A stretch of 64,000 nt of DNA from UBA947 sp031550975 (GTDB lineage Bacteria; Cyanobacteriota; Vampirovibrionia; Gastranaerophilales; Gastranaerophilaceae), in NCBI GenBank assembly GCA_031550975.1, contig JAVBOC010000001.1, forward strand, positions 62,001-126,000, written 5' to 3'. Of this stretch, positions 42,537 to 50,574 are shown in pieces. The position numbers were made by a program, and so were the translations under genes. Each line of letters opens with the position of its first letter. Position 1 is the stretch's first letter. The notes below the pieces were generated by a model that searched no databases, was not told the origin of the DNA, and was given only the letters and a program-made list of their open reading frames with translations.

Positions 42537-43373
42537 CTAGCTACCGACTAAACGAAGAGCTTCTTCAAGAAGTTCTTTGTTGGTCGAAATTAGTTTGTTA
42601 GAGATTTCCATTTGCAATTTTGCCATTTGGAAATATGAAACGTTTGCTTTAAAGTCAGTGTTTGATAACTCTAATAGGCCCGAGCGGATTTGGCCGACCC
42701 CGAGGACAGCTTTGCCTGATTCTTCAGTTTCAATAAACTGGTTAGGTTTGAACTCAAACAGTGCCGGTGCGTTGTGGAAGTTTCTTGTGGTTATGCGATA
42801 CAACGGAACGGTACGCTTACCGTTGTCGGCTTTACCGTAGATTGTTCCGTCTTCTTTAATCTCAAAATCGTCATATTTGCCCAAGTATTTCCCGTTTTGC
42901 GGGTCAATCCACATTTTAATGTTGGTCGTTGGGATATCAAGCGCACCCCCACGGTAAGCGGTTTCTTGGTAAAGGTCTGCGCTGATGGATTTTGTCCCCT
43001 GCATTATTTCACCTTTGTCGTTTAGGATATAACCCTGAACGGTGTTTCCGTTTTTTGCGCGATAAACCCCTTCGCTGTCGAAATTGAATTCGCCCAGACG
43101 GGTGTAAATACTTTTGCCTTCAGCGTTTTTGGTTAAGAAGAAGCCTTTTCCTTCTAAAAACAAGTTAGCTACATCGGTACCGGGGGTAGATTTACCTTGT
43201 CCGACGTTGTGTGCATAGTCATCAGAAATCGCTCCGCCAAGGAAGGTTCTAAACGTTACCTGTTGTTCCCGATAACCAGGGGTGTAGATGTTTGTCATGT
43301 TATTCGCGATTACGTCCATCCAGTTTTGGGTGGATTTTTGCGTGTTTAACGCGGTTATAAATGAATCGTTCAT
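42537..43373 (-). CDS. Flagellar hook/rod-type protein (FlgE/FlgG family)
   Basis: A 278-residue axial protein. The N-terminus has IANNMTNIYTPGYREQQVTF, the signature of rod and hook proteins, and the C-terminus (ELSNTDFKANVSYFQMAKLQ and SNKLISTNKELLEEAL) forms the matching terminal helix. The middle is beta-rich. Its length is that of FlgG or FlgF. The preceding gene is FliK-like, which favours a hook role (FlgE-like). The start overlaps fliK by 4 bp. Confidence 0.85.
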   Translation of the reverse strand: MNDSFITALNTQKSTQNWMDVIANNMTNIYTPGYREQQVTFRTFLGGAISDDYAHNVGQGKSTPGTDVANLFLEGKGFFLTKNAEGKSIYTRLGEFNFDSEGVYRAKNGNTVQGYILNDKGEIMQGTKSISADLYQETAYRGGALDIPTTNIKMWIDPQNGKYLGKYDDFEIKEDGTIYGKADNGKRTVPLYRITTRNFHNAPALFEFKPNQFIETEESGKAVLGVGQIRSGLLELSNTDFKANVSYFQMAKLQMEISNKLISTNKELLEEALRLVGS

Positions 43374-44170
43374 GACTGGTTCTCCTTATTTTTGTTTCTT
43401 CTTTGCTGTTGCTGCTGCTTTGCGTTGCTGTGAGATAAATCCTGATAAGGAATATCCTGTTCGTCAAAGCGCTCCTTTAACAGTCCAATGTTGTTTCTTA
43501 AATATTGTTCGGCTGCTTTATCTCCAGGGATGAATTTTGCAGAAATACTACCATCGCTATTTACTCTTATAATGACAGAAACGTCTTTGTCAAAATCTAT
43601 ACGTACAGGCTGGTTATTTTTTGCGGCTTCTGTTATCGCGTTTAATAATGTTGCGGAAACTTTTGCCGGCTGTTGAAGGTTCTCAACCCCGCTATCAAGC
43701 GCCTGTTGGATTTGTCCTGCAAGTGCGGTAGTGGTTTTATCGGTACTTTGAACCAGGTCAGCAAAGAAAAGCGCATCATTATCGCTCATTTGAATGTTTC
43801 TGTAATCCGCGACGGTTTCTAATTTGCTCGCGTCAACCTGAGAAATCCACATCATATTACGCGTGTTTGTCAAATCCTGCATCGCAGAAGTTATTAACTG
43901 TTGCCCGTTGCCGTATTTAAAATCTGTATACTGTACACCGCCCATCAAGCCGAGGTTTTCATCACCGTGGGCAGAATCTTTTTCGGTTTTGGTTTCAGTC
44001 TTCGCGGTTGTTTCTGTATCAGAGTTTTTTTCTTCAGCAGAAGCGGCCTTTAACTCCTCTTGAAAGCCTTTATCATTCTCGTTTTTTGAATTTGTAGAAG
44101 CAGTCTTTGCCGCAGTACCCGTACTGCTTGCTGCGCTGCTTGCTGATGTGTTTGTTGAAACTGTATTCAT
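43370..44170 (-). CDS. fliK: Flagellar hook-length control-like protein
   Basis: A 266-residue protein. Residues 1-65 are a low-complexity Ser/Thr/Ala/Glu/Lys stretch, the usual unstructured ruler-type region. The C-terminal domain (VRIDFDKDVSVIIRVNSDGS, then YLRNNIGLLKERF) matches the FliK C-terminal fold, and the end is Gln/Lys-rich. FliK measures hook length and switches export specificity. The position between fliJ and the hook-type gene, with 4-bp overlaps on both sides, supports the call. Confidence 0.8.
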   Translation of the reverse strand: MNTVSTNTSASSAASSTGTAAKTASTNSKNENDKGFQEELKAASAEEKNSDTETTAKTETKTEKDSAHGDENLGLMGGVQYTDFKYGNGQQLITSAMQDLTNTRNMMWISQVDASKLETVADYRNIQMSDNDALFFADLVQSTDKTTTALAGQIQQALDSGVENLQQPAKVSATLLNAITEAAKNNQPVRIDFDKDVSVIIRVNSDGSISAKFIPGDKAAEQYLRNNIGLLKERFDEQDIPYQDLSHSNAKQQQQQRRNKNKENQS

Positions 44171-44658
44171 TGGCTATTCTCCAAATTTGCGAGTTGTTTT
44201 AAAATTTCTTTTTCCTCTTCTTCGACTTTATCCAGCGACTGTCTGAAAAATCTTACTACACCCAGTTCGGAATATGTTTTAAGTTCAGCGGCTTTTTCTT
44301 CTTCAAGGTATATGTCGCGCTGTTTTTCCTTGTGTTTTTCGAGGATTTTTACTGCCTGTTCGAGTTTGGTTAGTTTTGCTACTTCTAAATCAAGTTGTTT
44401 TTGAAGTTCTATGCGGGTTTCCTCTAGACGTTCTGCTTTTTCTCCAAGATGGGTCAGATATTTGTCATAACTTTCATACATCATTGGATCAGCTTGACGC
44501 ATATTTTGTTGTGTAGATTGGATTTCCTGGTTGTTTCTTCTGATATTTTCTTCCGCCTCAAAAACCGCCTGCTGCGCTTTTTGCACTACCAAAAGCTGTT
44601 CTTCCTTCTTACGAATTCTGAAATCTAATATTTTCTGCAACCTGTATCGAAATGGCAT
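44167..44658 (-). CDS. fliJ: Flagellar export protein FliJ
   Basis: A 163-residue coiled-coil protein of the flagellar export ATPase complex, similar in layout to the gamma stalk of F-type ATPases. FRYRLQKILDFRIRKKEEQL is the typical start; the rest is heptad-rich. AAAGGTG precedes ATG 44658. Unusually, fliI is not directly upstream; the previous gene encodes an exported Tyr-rich protein. Confidence 0.85.
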   Translation of the reverse strand: MPFRYRLQKILDFRIRKKEEQLLVVQKAQQAVFEAEENIRRNNQEIQSTQQNMRQADPMMYESYDKYLTHLGEKAERLEETRIELQKQLDLEVAKLTKLEQAVKILEKHKEKQRDIYLEEEKAAELKTYSELGVVRFFRQSLDKVEEEEKEILKQLANLENSQ

Positions 44659-44735
44659 TTTATTGACACCTTTACATGGTTATTATCCATTTTTACACAC
44701 GTTTTAGGAACATCCGTTTAGAGGATATTTAATGA

Positions 44736-44756
44736 TTCTTGACAGAAAGTCAAGAA
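44736..44756. promoter_or_regulatory. Perfect palindrome upstream of fliJ
   Basis: TTCTTGAC-AGAAA-GTCAAGAA, 8-bp arms and a 5-bp centre. A TTGACT that could be the -35 of the fliJ promoter lies in it, so it could be an operator. A processing hairpin is the alternative. Confidence 0.35.
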
Positions 44757-44757
44757 A

Positions 44758-44862
44758 GTGAATAGTGAATAGTGAATTGTGAATAGTTCAACAAATAATA
44801 AATTTAACCAGTGCAGCGCACTGATTAAATTTATTATTTACTATTTGCAATTGACCATTCAC
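44758..44862. repeat. GTGAATAGTG palindromic repeat (R4)
   Basis: GTGAATAGTGAATAGTGAAT on the left, ACTATTTGCAATTGACCATT and CAC on the right, with a large inner hairpin AATAATAAATTTAA / TTAAATTTATTATT. Its right end supplies the stop region of the gene at 44862-45386. Confidence 0.85.
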
Positions 44863-45386
44863 TAGTCCAAAATTGTAACGCCGGTGCGGGCACCGCCGTT
44901 GCTTTGGTCGTAACCCCAGCCTTTGCGGGTTCGGTATTGGTTTGAATTGCTCCCTGTGCCGCCCATATCGTAATAATCCGCATCCGCAGCATTTGGGTTT
45001 ACCTGTGGAGTGTAGCCTGTCGGAACACCGCTAAAAAAGCGTCTGAACATCTGTCCCATGTTAATTCCGCCGGAACTAACGATGGGCTGGTTGTAATAGT
45101 ATGGATCGTGGTACGAATTGTTGTAAGAGTTAACGCCATATGGAATACTTCCCATGCCGCCGCCAAAAGGGTTGTTATATGGGCTGCCATAATAAACAGG
45201 AGCGCTTGACGGGCGATAATAATTGTGATTATAACCGCGTTTTGGCCCCCAATATCTGTGGTTGCCATAATACTGGCCGGTATTCATCGGACCTGTTATC
45301 ACTGTTTCTTTAACCCCATCATTCGCGCCAAATCCCGCTGCTGCGCCTATAACTATTACCCCTAACAACAAAAACATTTTTTTCAT
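44862..45386 (-). CDS. Exported Tyr/Gly/Asn-rich protein
   Basis: A 174-residue protein with a signal peptide (MFLLLGVIVIGAAAGFG) and a low-complexity mature part with many YYG, NPFGGGMG and NSYHDPYYYN segments. Such composition suits a surface or matrix protein. ATG 45386 is preferred because GAGGG lies 8 nt upstream; ATGs at 45401 and 45392 are also in frame. No family recognised. The last residues (TILD) lie at the edge of repeat R4. Confidence 0.6.
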   Translation of the reverse strand: MKKMFLLLGVIVIGAAAGFGANDGVKETVITGPMNTGQYYGNHRYWGPKRGYNHNYYRPSSAPVYYGSPYNNPFGGGMGSIPYGVNSYNNSYHDPYYYNQPIVSSGGINMGQMFRRFFSGVPTGYTPQVNPNAADADYYDMGGTGSNSNQYRTRKGWGYDQSNGGARTGVTILD

Positions 45387-45486
45387 ATACATAACCCTCA
45401 TAATTTATTAACAAAGAATAAATTAATTGGAGGGGTTTGTCATTGCTCGGTAAGGCAGTTTAATAAGGTTGAATGTGTAGGCCTTC

Positions 45487-45570
45487 GTCATGTTGAGGCG
45501 TAGCCGAAACATCTCAAAATCATTGCAAATCAAACAAACTTTGCGATTCTTCGCTAACACTCAGAATGAC
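45487..45570. repeat. Dispersed palindromic repeat R1
   Basis: GTCATGTTGAGGCGTAGCCG to CTAACACTCAGAATGAC, just downstream of secA. Confidence 0.8.
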
Positions 45571-45577
45571 GGAATAT

Positions 45578-48211
45578 CTAAGCCTGCTCTTGGTCGCTGT
45601 TAACTACTTGGACGCCAAATTTTGTACGGAAAAGATATTGAACAGTTTCGCTCTGAATATCGTACATCATTTTGTTAAACAAGTCATAGGCTTCGCGTTT
45701 GTATTCAATCAACGGGTCTTTTTGACCGTAAGCACGCAGGCCGATTCCTTCGCGCAGCATGTCGATGTTGTGAAGATGGTCAATCCATTTGGCGTCAATA
45801 ACTCTCAATAGAACGTCTTTTTCGAGTCCGCGGATTATATTTGAATCTGATTGAGCTTCCTGGCGAACAAAATTCGCGTCATATTGCTCAATAACCCCGT
45901 TATAAAAATCAATGGTTTCTTGTTCGTGATCTTTATATGCTTTAATCGCAAAGTCTTTGAGCATATTATACATAGCGTCAAATCTCATTCCCTGAATATC
46001 GCTAACTTTTAGATACGCCAGTTGCGGAATGATTGAGTGAAGTTCTTTTATCATTGTATCAAGGTCGTCGTAGATGTATTCTTCCGGCGACATGTCAGGT
46101 GCAATAAAGCTTCTCATCAAGCGATCGATTTCGCGCTCAATCATGAAGTAAATATCTTCAGTCAGATTTTTGCCGGCTAAAACTCGACGGCGTTGTGCGT
46201 AGAATTTTTCACGCTGGATGTTCATAACGTCATCATATTCGAGGACATTTTTACGGGTGTCAAAGTGATAAGTCTCAACTTTTTTCTGCGCTGATTGGAT
46301 TTGAGCAGAAATCAGATTGGACTCAATCGCCATATCTTCTTCAACGTTAAGCATATTCATAAGGCTTGTGATTCTGTCTCCGCCAAAAATTCTCATCAAA
46401 TTATCTTCTAACGATAGGAAGAAACGCGTCGACCCCGGATCGCCCTGACGTCCTGCGCGGCCTCTTAACTGGTTGTCAATCCGGCGTGATTCGTGGCGTT
46501 CGGTCCCGATTACGTGTAATCCGCCCGCTTCGACAACCTTTTTGTGTTCTGCTTCTGTTAGAATGCGGGATTCTTCTAAAACCTTATTTTTTGTCGTTTC
46601 GTAATTTGGGTTATCGATTGAAATTTTCATGTCATCAAGTTTTTCTTTTGCAAGATATTCCGCGTTACCACCAAGGAGGATGTCTGTTCCGCGGCCTGCC
46701 ATGTTGGTTGCGATTGTAATAGCGCCAACTCGTCCGGCTTGAGCGATGATGTAAGCCTCGCGTTCGTGGTGTTTTGCGTTAAGAACGTTGTGTTTTACCC
46801 CGCGTTTTTTAAGCAAATCAGAGATATATTCGGATTTTTCGATACTGATTGTGCCAACCAAAACCGGTCTGCCGAGTTTGTTCATCTCAACGATATCTTC
46901 CACTACCGCGTTGTATTTTACTCGTTCAGTTTTATAAATTACATCAGCATAATCGTTTCTGATATCGGTTTTGTTTGTCGGAATGCTTGTAACTTCAAGG
47001 TTGTAAATTTTCCCGAATTCAGCTTCTTCGGTCATTGCTGTACCTGTCATACCAGAGAGTTTCGGGTAAAGTCTGAATAAATTCTGGAAGGTGATGCTCG
47101 CGAGCGTTTGGGTTTCGTCCTGGATTTTAACGCCCTCTTTTGCCTCGACTGCCTGGTGAAGCCCGTCAGACCAGCGACGGCCTTCCATTAGACGGCCAGT
47201 GAACTCATCAACAATCATAACTTCGCCGTTGCGCACAACATAATCCGTGTCGAGTGTGAATAATTCTTTCGCTTTAAGTGCCTGTAAAAGATGGTGAGCG
47301 TATTGGGTTTCAATATCAAAAAGGTCTTTAACCCCTATAAGCTCCTGCGCGCGGTCAATACCGTCTTCAGTCAGGATAATATTTTTGTTCTTTTCGTCAA
47401 TTTCGTAATCAGCATCTTTTTTAAGCTGCGGAACAATCTTTGCCATCATCTTGTAAGTTTCGGCTGATTTTTCCAAACGTCCGCTGATAATTAACGGTGT
47501 TCTTGCTTCATCAATCAAAATGCTGTCAACTTCGTCGATAATCGCGTAGTTATAAGGTCTTTGAACGAGTGTCTCAAGGTTCGGCGCCATATTGTCGCGC
47601 AAATAATCAAACCCGAATTCGTTGTTTGTACCGTAAGTGATGTCGCATTTATAAGCTTCTCTTTTAATATCAAAATCGTCTGCTGTGCGGCCGCCGGAAA
47701 GAATTACTCCAACAGTCAGACCCAAGAATTTGAAAATCTTACCCATCCACTCGCTGTCACGTTTTGCCAGGTAGTCGTTAACGGTGATGATGTGGACGCC
47801 TTTGCCTGTGAGCGCATTCAAATAAGCCGGCAAAGTGGCAACAAGTGTTTTACCCTCTCCGGTTCTCATTTCGGCGATATGGCCGTTATGCAAAAAGTAC
47901 CCGCCCACAAGCTGCACGTCAAAGTGCCGCATATTTAAAACGCGTTTGCCAGCCTCGCGGACAGTTGCAAACGCCTCGGGTAAAAGTTTATCCAGTGCCT
48001 CTTTTTCTAATTTTCTATCGGTTAAAAAATCCTCAGATGTTGCGCGTTGTTCTAAAATTTGTTTAAATTCAGCCGTTTTGGCTCTTAATTCATCATCGCT
48101 CATACTGGCAAATTGTTCTTCAAGACCGTTAATATGGTCAACAATTCCCATCATGTTTTTAACTTTTTTCTCGTTAGGGTCACCCAACAGCTTTACTAAA
48201 AGATCTATCAT
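45578..48211 (-). CDS. secA: Preprotein translocase ATPase SecA
   Basis: An 877-residue motor driving proteins through SecYEG. MRTGEGKTLVATLPAY is Walker A (about residue 94-109), DEVDSILIDEARTPLIISG includes Walker B, and GRGTDILLGG and QLRGRAGRQGDPG are helicase motifs. ATG 48211 (MIDLLVKLLGDPNEKKV) follows GAGAGGA; an ATG at 48241 would add ten unrelated residues. The C-terminus ends QVVNSDQEQA without the zinc-binding SEC-C motif, as in several lineages. Confidence 0.96.
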   Translation of the reverse strand: MIDLLVKLLGDPNEKKVKNMMGIVDHINGLEEQFASMSDDELRAKTAEFKQILEQRATSEDFLTDRKLEKEALDKLLPEAFATVREAGKRVLNMRHFDVQLVGGYFLHNGHIAEMRTGEGKTLVATLPAYLNALTGKGVHIITVNDYLAKRDSEWMGKIFKFLGLTVGVILSGGRTADDFDIKREAYKCDITYGTNNEFGFDYLRDNMAPNLETLVQRPYNYAIIDEVDSILIDEARTPLIISGRLEKSAETYKMMAKIVPQLKKDADYEIDEKNKNIILTEDGIDRAQELIGVKDLFDIETQYAHHLLQALKAKELFTLDTDYVVRNGEVMIVDEFTGRLMEGRRWSDGLHQAVEAKEGVKIQDETQTLASITFQNLFRLYPKLSGMTGTAMTEEAEFGKIYNLEVTSIPTNKTDIRNDYADVIYKTERVKYNAVVEDIVEMNKLGRPVLVGTISIEKSEYISDLLKKRGVKHNVLNAKHHEREAYIIAQAGRVGAITIATNMAGRGTDILLGGNAEYLAKEKLDDMKISIDNPNYETTKNKVLEESRILTEAEHKKVVEAGGLHVIGTERHESRRIDNQLRGRAGRQGDPGSTRFFLSLEDNLMRIFGGDRITSLMNMLNVEEDMAIESNLISAQIQSAQKKVETYHFDTRKNVLEYDDVMNIQREKFYAQRRRVLAGKNLTEDIYFMIEREIDRLMRSFIAPDMSPEEYIYDDLDTMIKELHSIIPQLAYLKVSDIQGMRFDAMYNMLKDFAIKAYKDHEQETIDFYNGVIEQYDANFVRQEAQSDSNIIRGLEKDVLLRVIDAKWIDHLHNIDMLREGIGLRAYGQKDPLIEYKREAYDLFNKMMYDIQSETVQYLFRTKFGVQVVNSDQEQA

Positions 48212-48302
48212 CTGAAAAATTCCTCTCCCGTTTTGACTCATAGTACCACGGACAAGAGGAATTTTAAAGCTTCTTAATGAAAAAATAATGTTTTATTTTT
48301 AT

Positions 48303-48390
48303 GTCATCCTGAACTTGATTCAGGATCTAACCACTTGAGAGTTTTGTATAAATTCTGTGGTGTCAGATTCCGGATCAAGTCCGGAATGAC
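48303..48390. repeat. Dispersed palindromic repeat R2
   Basis: GTCATCCTGAACTTGATTCA at the left and GATCAAGTCCGGAATGAC at the right, upstream of secA. Confidence 0.85.
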
Positions 48391-48417
48391 AGGGGGTGGT
48401 ATTTATATGGCAAAACA

Positions 48418-48448
48418 AAAAAGGCAATGTCATAAACATCGCCTTTTT
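48418..48448 (-). terminator. Terminator of the axial-type protein gene
   Basis: AAAAAGGC and GCCTTTTT with an inner ATGT/ACAT pair. On the minus strand the stem runs into T residues just after the 48472 stop. It is nearly symmetric and may work both ways. Confidence 0.75.
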
Positions 48449-48471
48449 GAATTTATTATAGTTGCTTTATA

Positions 48472-50142
48472 TTACTGGAACATATTAAATATCTTCTCGG
48501 TGTTTTTACCAATCATACTCTTAACAGAGTCGTACTCAGAACTCAACGCTGCGATTTCCATATCAAGATTTTTCATCTCTAAATCCATCGTTTCTTCTTT
48601 GTAATTCAATCGAGCTTTTGCTCTTGTGTATTCGACTTCTGCTTGAGCGATTTTGTCTTCGTCAGCAACCTCTACTATGTAGCCGTTTCGTGTATATTCA
48701 TCCTGATAGTAGTAACCATCAGTGTTTAAGCCTGATACAAATAACTGACCGTTTTTCAATGCGTGTGCGAGGTATTCTTTGTCGTCCACTTTATCTGCAT
48801 ATTCGTCAGTCCAGCCGTTAGCGCAAATATTGTTGAACAACATATTGTAGAAGTCGTTGTAGTAGTAGCTTTTTTCGTCAGTGCTGTTGTCGCCGCTTAT
48901 AAATACGTTGTTGATGTAGAACAATTGATCCAGGTTGTCAGCAACTGAATAAGAATCCTTAACTGTGCTGTTGGTTTCGTAACGTCCCACATTTGTGCTG
49001 TAACCGTCTAAAGCGCTTTGATAAGCAGTTAAATATGCTTTTGCAAGGTTAGAAACGCTGATTGCGCCGGCAGTACCTGATTTGAAACCAGTTTGCTTGT
49101 TTGCATCAAGTTTTTCAAGAATGGCTCTAGTAAATATGCTGCCACTGTTGGCGCTCATCTGAACCCATCCGTTGACGTTCTGAGATGAGGCTGCAAAAGC
49201 CCCGGTAGCTTGGTCTGTGCTTAAAGAGCCCGAAGTTAAAGCTGCTGTGGTGGTCATGTATTTTTCTGTCAACTGTTTTCTTGCAAACCATGCTGCTCCA
49301 ACATCTTCGGAATATGCATCCTCCGGCAATAATGTGTCAAATGCGGCAAGTAACCAGTCGCCAATTTTTTTCAAATCGGCGTCGCTGCCAGTCGTTGTAA
49401 CGAATGCAACTTCACCTTTCAACACGTCGCTTAGTGTGAATGACGGATTGCTTTGGGCTACTCCTCCCACAAAAATGCTGCTGCCCGCGGACAAGCTCAC
49501 AGGGTTTGCGGTGGTATTGAAGGTAAATGCTTCTGCTGTTTTTTGCACGCCTTCATCTTCTAAATATGACTGCTGCTTAGAAGCAACGATTACTTTGTCT
49601 ACATACAGAGCAATATTGTTGATGTTTACAACGTTTTCATAGTTTTCGGCCGGAATTTTACCGTAACCAGCCTGGTTGTCATAGAGTTTACCTTTTGCGT
49701 TGTCAACGTCAAGGCTTAAAATTGCGTTACTCATTGCAACAGGGATTTCTTGTTCGACGCCGAGTGCTTCAATAAACTTCTGATAATTTTCTGTAGTGCG
49801 TTCAATCGGACGGCCTTTTGGGAATCCCGCAGTCTTCATTGCAGCGGCTAATGTGCCGTTTAATACAACACGTCCGGTTGAATCGGTCAAAATAGATGGC
49901 GTATAATCGTTGCCAATCCAAGGATGCGTCATAAGATTGTAAGATAAATCCAATGGGTTGTCATAGCCGCTTTCCCAAATCAATTTGGTAGCTCTCATAG
50001 CAGCATTGTATTGCTCAGTAGCACGCATTTGGTCACGCGTAATGCCGAGCTTCTGCTGTGCGACTTGCATAGACTGAAACTCACACGCCGACTTTCTTGC
50101 GGTGATTCCTAGAAATCTTGCTTGTGTTGCTGCCAATCCCAT
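48472..50142 (-). CDS. Large flagellar axial-type protein with variable middle (uncharacterised)
   Basis: A 556-residue protein. The N-terminal 60 residues (MGLAATQARFLGITARKSA onwards) and C-terminal 70 (ARLNYKEETMDLEMKNLDME onwards) are helical and heptad-like; the roughly 420 residues between are Ser/Thr/Asn/Ala-rich and beta-prone. There is no signal peptide. This end-helix plus variable middle layout is that of flagellin and hook-associated proteins, though I see no flagellin or FlgK signature. A sigma-28-like promoter (50183-50210) supports late flagellar expression. GAAAGGAAAG precedes ATG 50142. The end helices also resemble the 104-residue protein at 7951-8265. Confidence 0.55.
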   Translation of the reverse strand: MGLAATQARFLGITARKSACEFQSMQVAQQKLGITRDQMRATEQYNAAMRATKLIWESGYDNPLDLSYNLMTHPWIGNDYTPSILTDSTGRVVLNGTLAAAMKTAGFPKGRPIERTTENYQKFIEALGVEQEIPVAMSNAILSLDVDNAKGKLYDNQAGYGKIPAENYENVVNINNIALYVDKVIVASKQQSYLEDEGVQKTAEAFTFNTTANPVSLSAGSSIFVGGVAQSNPSFTLSDVLKGEVAFVTTTGSDADLKKIGDWLLAAFDTLLPEDAYSEDVGAAWFARKQLTEKYMTTTAALTSGSLSTDQATGAFAASSQNVNGWVQMSANSGSIFTRAILEKLDANKQTGFKSGTAGAISVSNLAKAYLTAYQSALDGYSTNVGRYETNSTVKDSYSVADNLDQLFYINNVFISGDNSTDEKSYYYNDFYNMLFNNICANGWTDEYADKVDDKEYLAHALKNGQLFVSGLNTDGYYYQDEYTRNGYIVEVADEDKIAQAEVEYTRAKARLNYKEETMDLEMKNLDMEIAALSSEYDSVKSMIGKNTEKIFNMFQ

Positions 50143-50182
50143 TGACGCTTTCCTTTCAAGTTAATAGTCCTTAGTACATGGG

Positions 50183-50210
50183 TTTACGGCTATTTTGGGT
50201 GAAAACTTTA
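50183..50210 (-). promoter_or_regulatory. Sigma-28 (FliA/SigD)-like flagellar promoter
   Basis: Minus strand TAAAGTTT (50210-50203), 12-bp spacer, GCCGTAAA (50190-50183). The known consensus is TAAA-N14-16-GCCGATAA; here TAAA and GCCG are 16 bp apart. It lies 41 bp before the start of the 556-residue gene. Confidence 0.6.
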
Positions 50211-50253
50211 GCCTTTTGTTACAAAACGTAACAAATCCCGGTAAAGGCAGAAA

Positions 50254-50484
50254 TTAACGCACCGCAATGATACAATCATAAATCTTATCAATCTTTTCTT
50301 TCATCTCGCTAAAATGATTTTTCAAATCCTGAAAACTGTTTTGCGTGACAAATTTATCCTCAATGTCTTTAAGAATTTCGCGGTGCTTGCGCTCTAACTG
50401 TTCGGGAGTTACGATTATGCGCTGCTGGATTAAAAACACAATAACAGCGATGATTATGGGGGAATAATGTAGTATGTTGTCCAT
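50254..50484 (-). CDS. Small phage membrane protein with coiled coil
   Basis: A 76-residue protein with one membrane helix (SPIIIAVIVFLI, residues 8-19) and a charged helical tail (QLERKHREILKDIEDK onwards). It is the last minus-strand gene of the virion cluster, after the large terminase, from which it is separated by a copy of repeat R3. It might be a spanin- or holin-like lysis component, but there is no firm signature. ATG 50484 is preceded by GAAAGAAAA. Confidence 0.45.
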   Translation of the reverse strand: MDNILHYSPIIIAVIVFLIQQRIIVTPEQLERKHREILKDIEDKFVTQNSFQDLKNHFSEMKEKIDKIYDCIIAVR

Positions 50485-50500
50485 GAATTTTTTCTTTCGC

Positions 50501-50570
50501 GTCATTGCGAGGAGGGCGTTAGCCCGACGTGGCAATCCAGTCTGGATTGCTTCGCGTTGCTCGCAATGAC
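50501..50570. repeat. Dispersed palindromic repeat R3
   Basis: GTCATTGCGAGGAGGGCGTT to CTCGCAATGAC inside the prophage, so the chromosome-type repeat has also colonised the phage region. Confidence 0.85.
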
Positions 50571-50574
50571 AAAA

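Noticed and set aside
44758..44862. GTGAATAGTG direct repeats as a small CRISPR array
   Set aside because: Units are only 8-10 bp, have no spacers of regular length, and form a large palindrome that recurs at other loci. No cas genes are present.
45578..45620. SecA truncated because the zinc-binding end is missing
   Set aside because: Many SecA proteins lack this motif; the rest is full length and the stop is followed by a normal intergenic repeat.
47835..48215. Plus-strand open frame opposite the start of secA
   Set aside because: Fully antisense to conserved SecA motifs and without a start signal.
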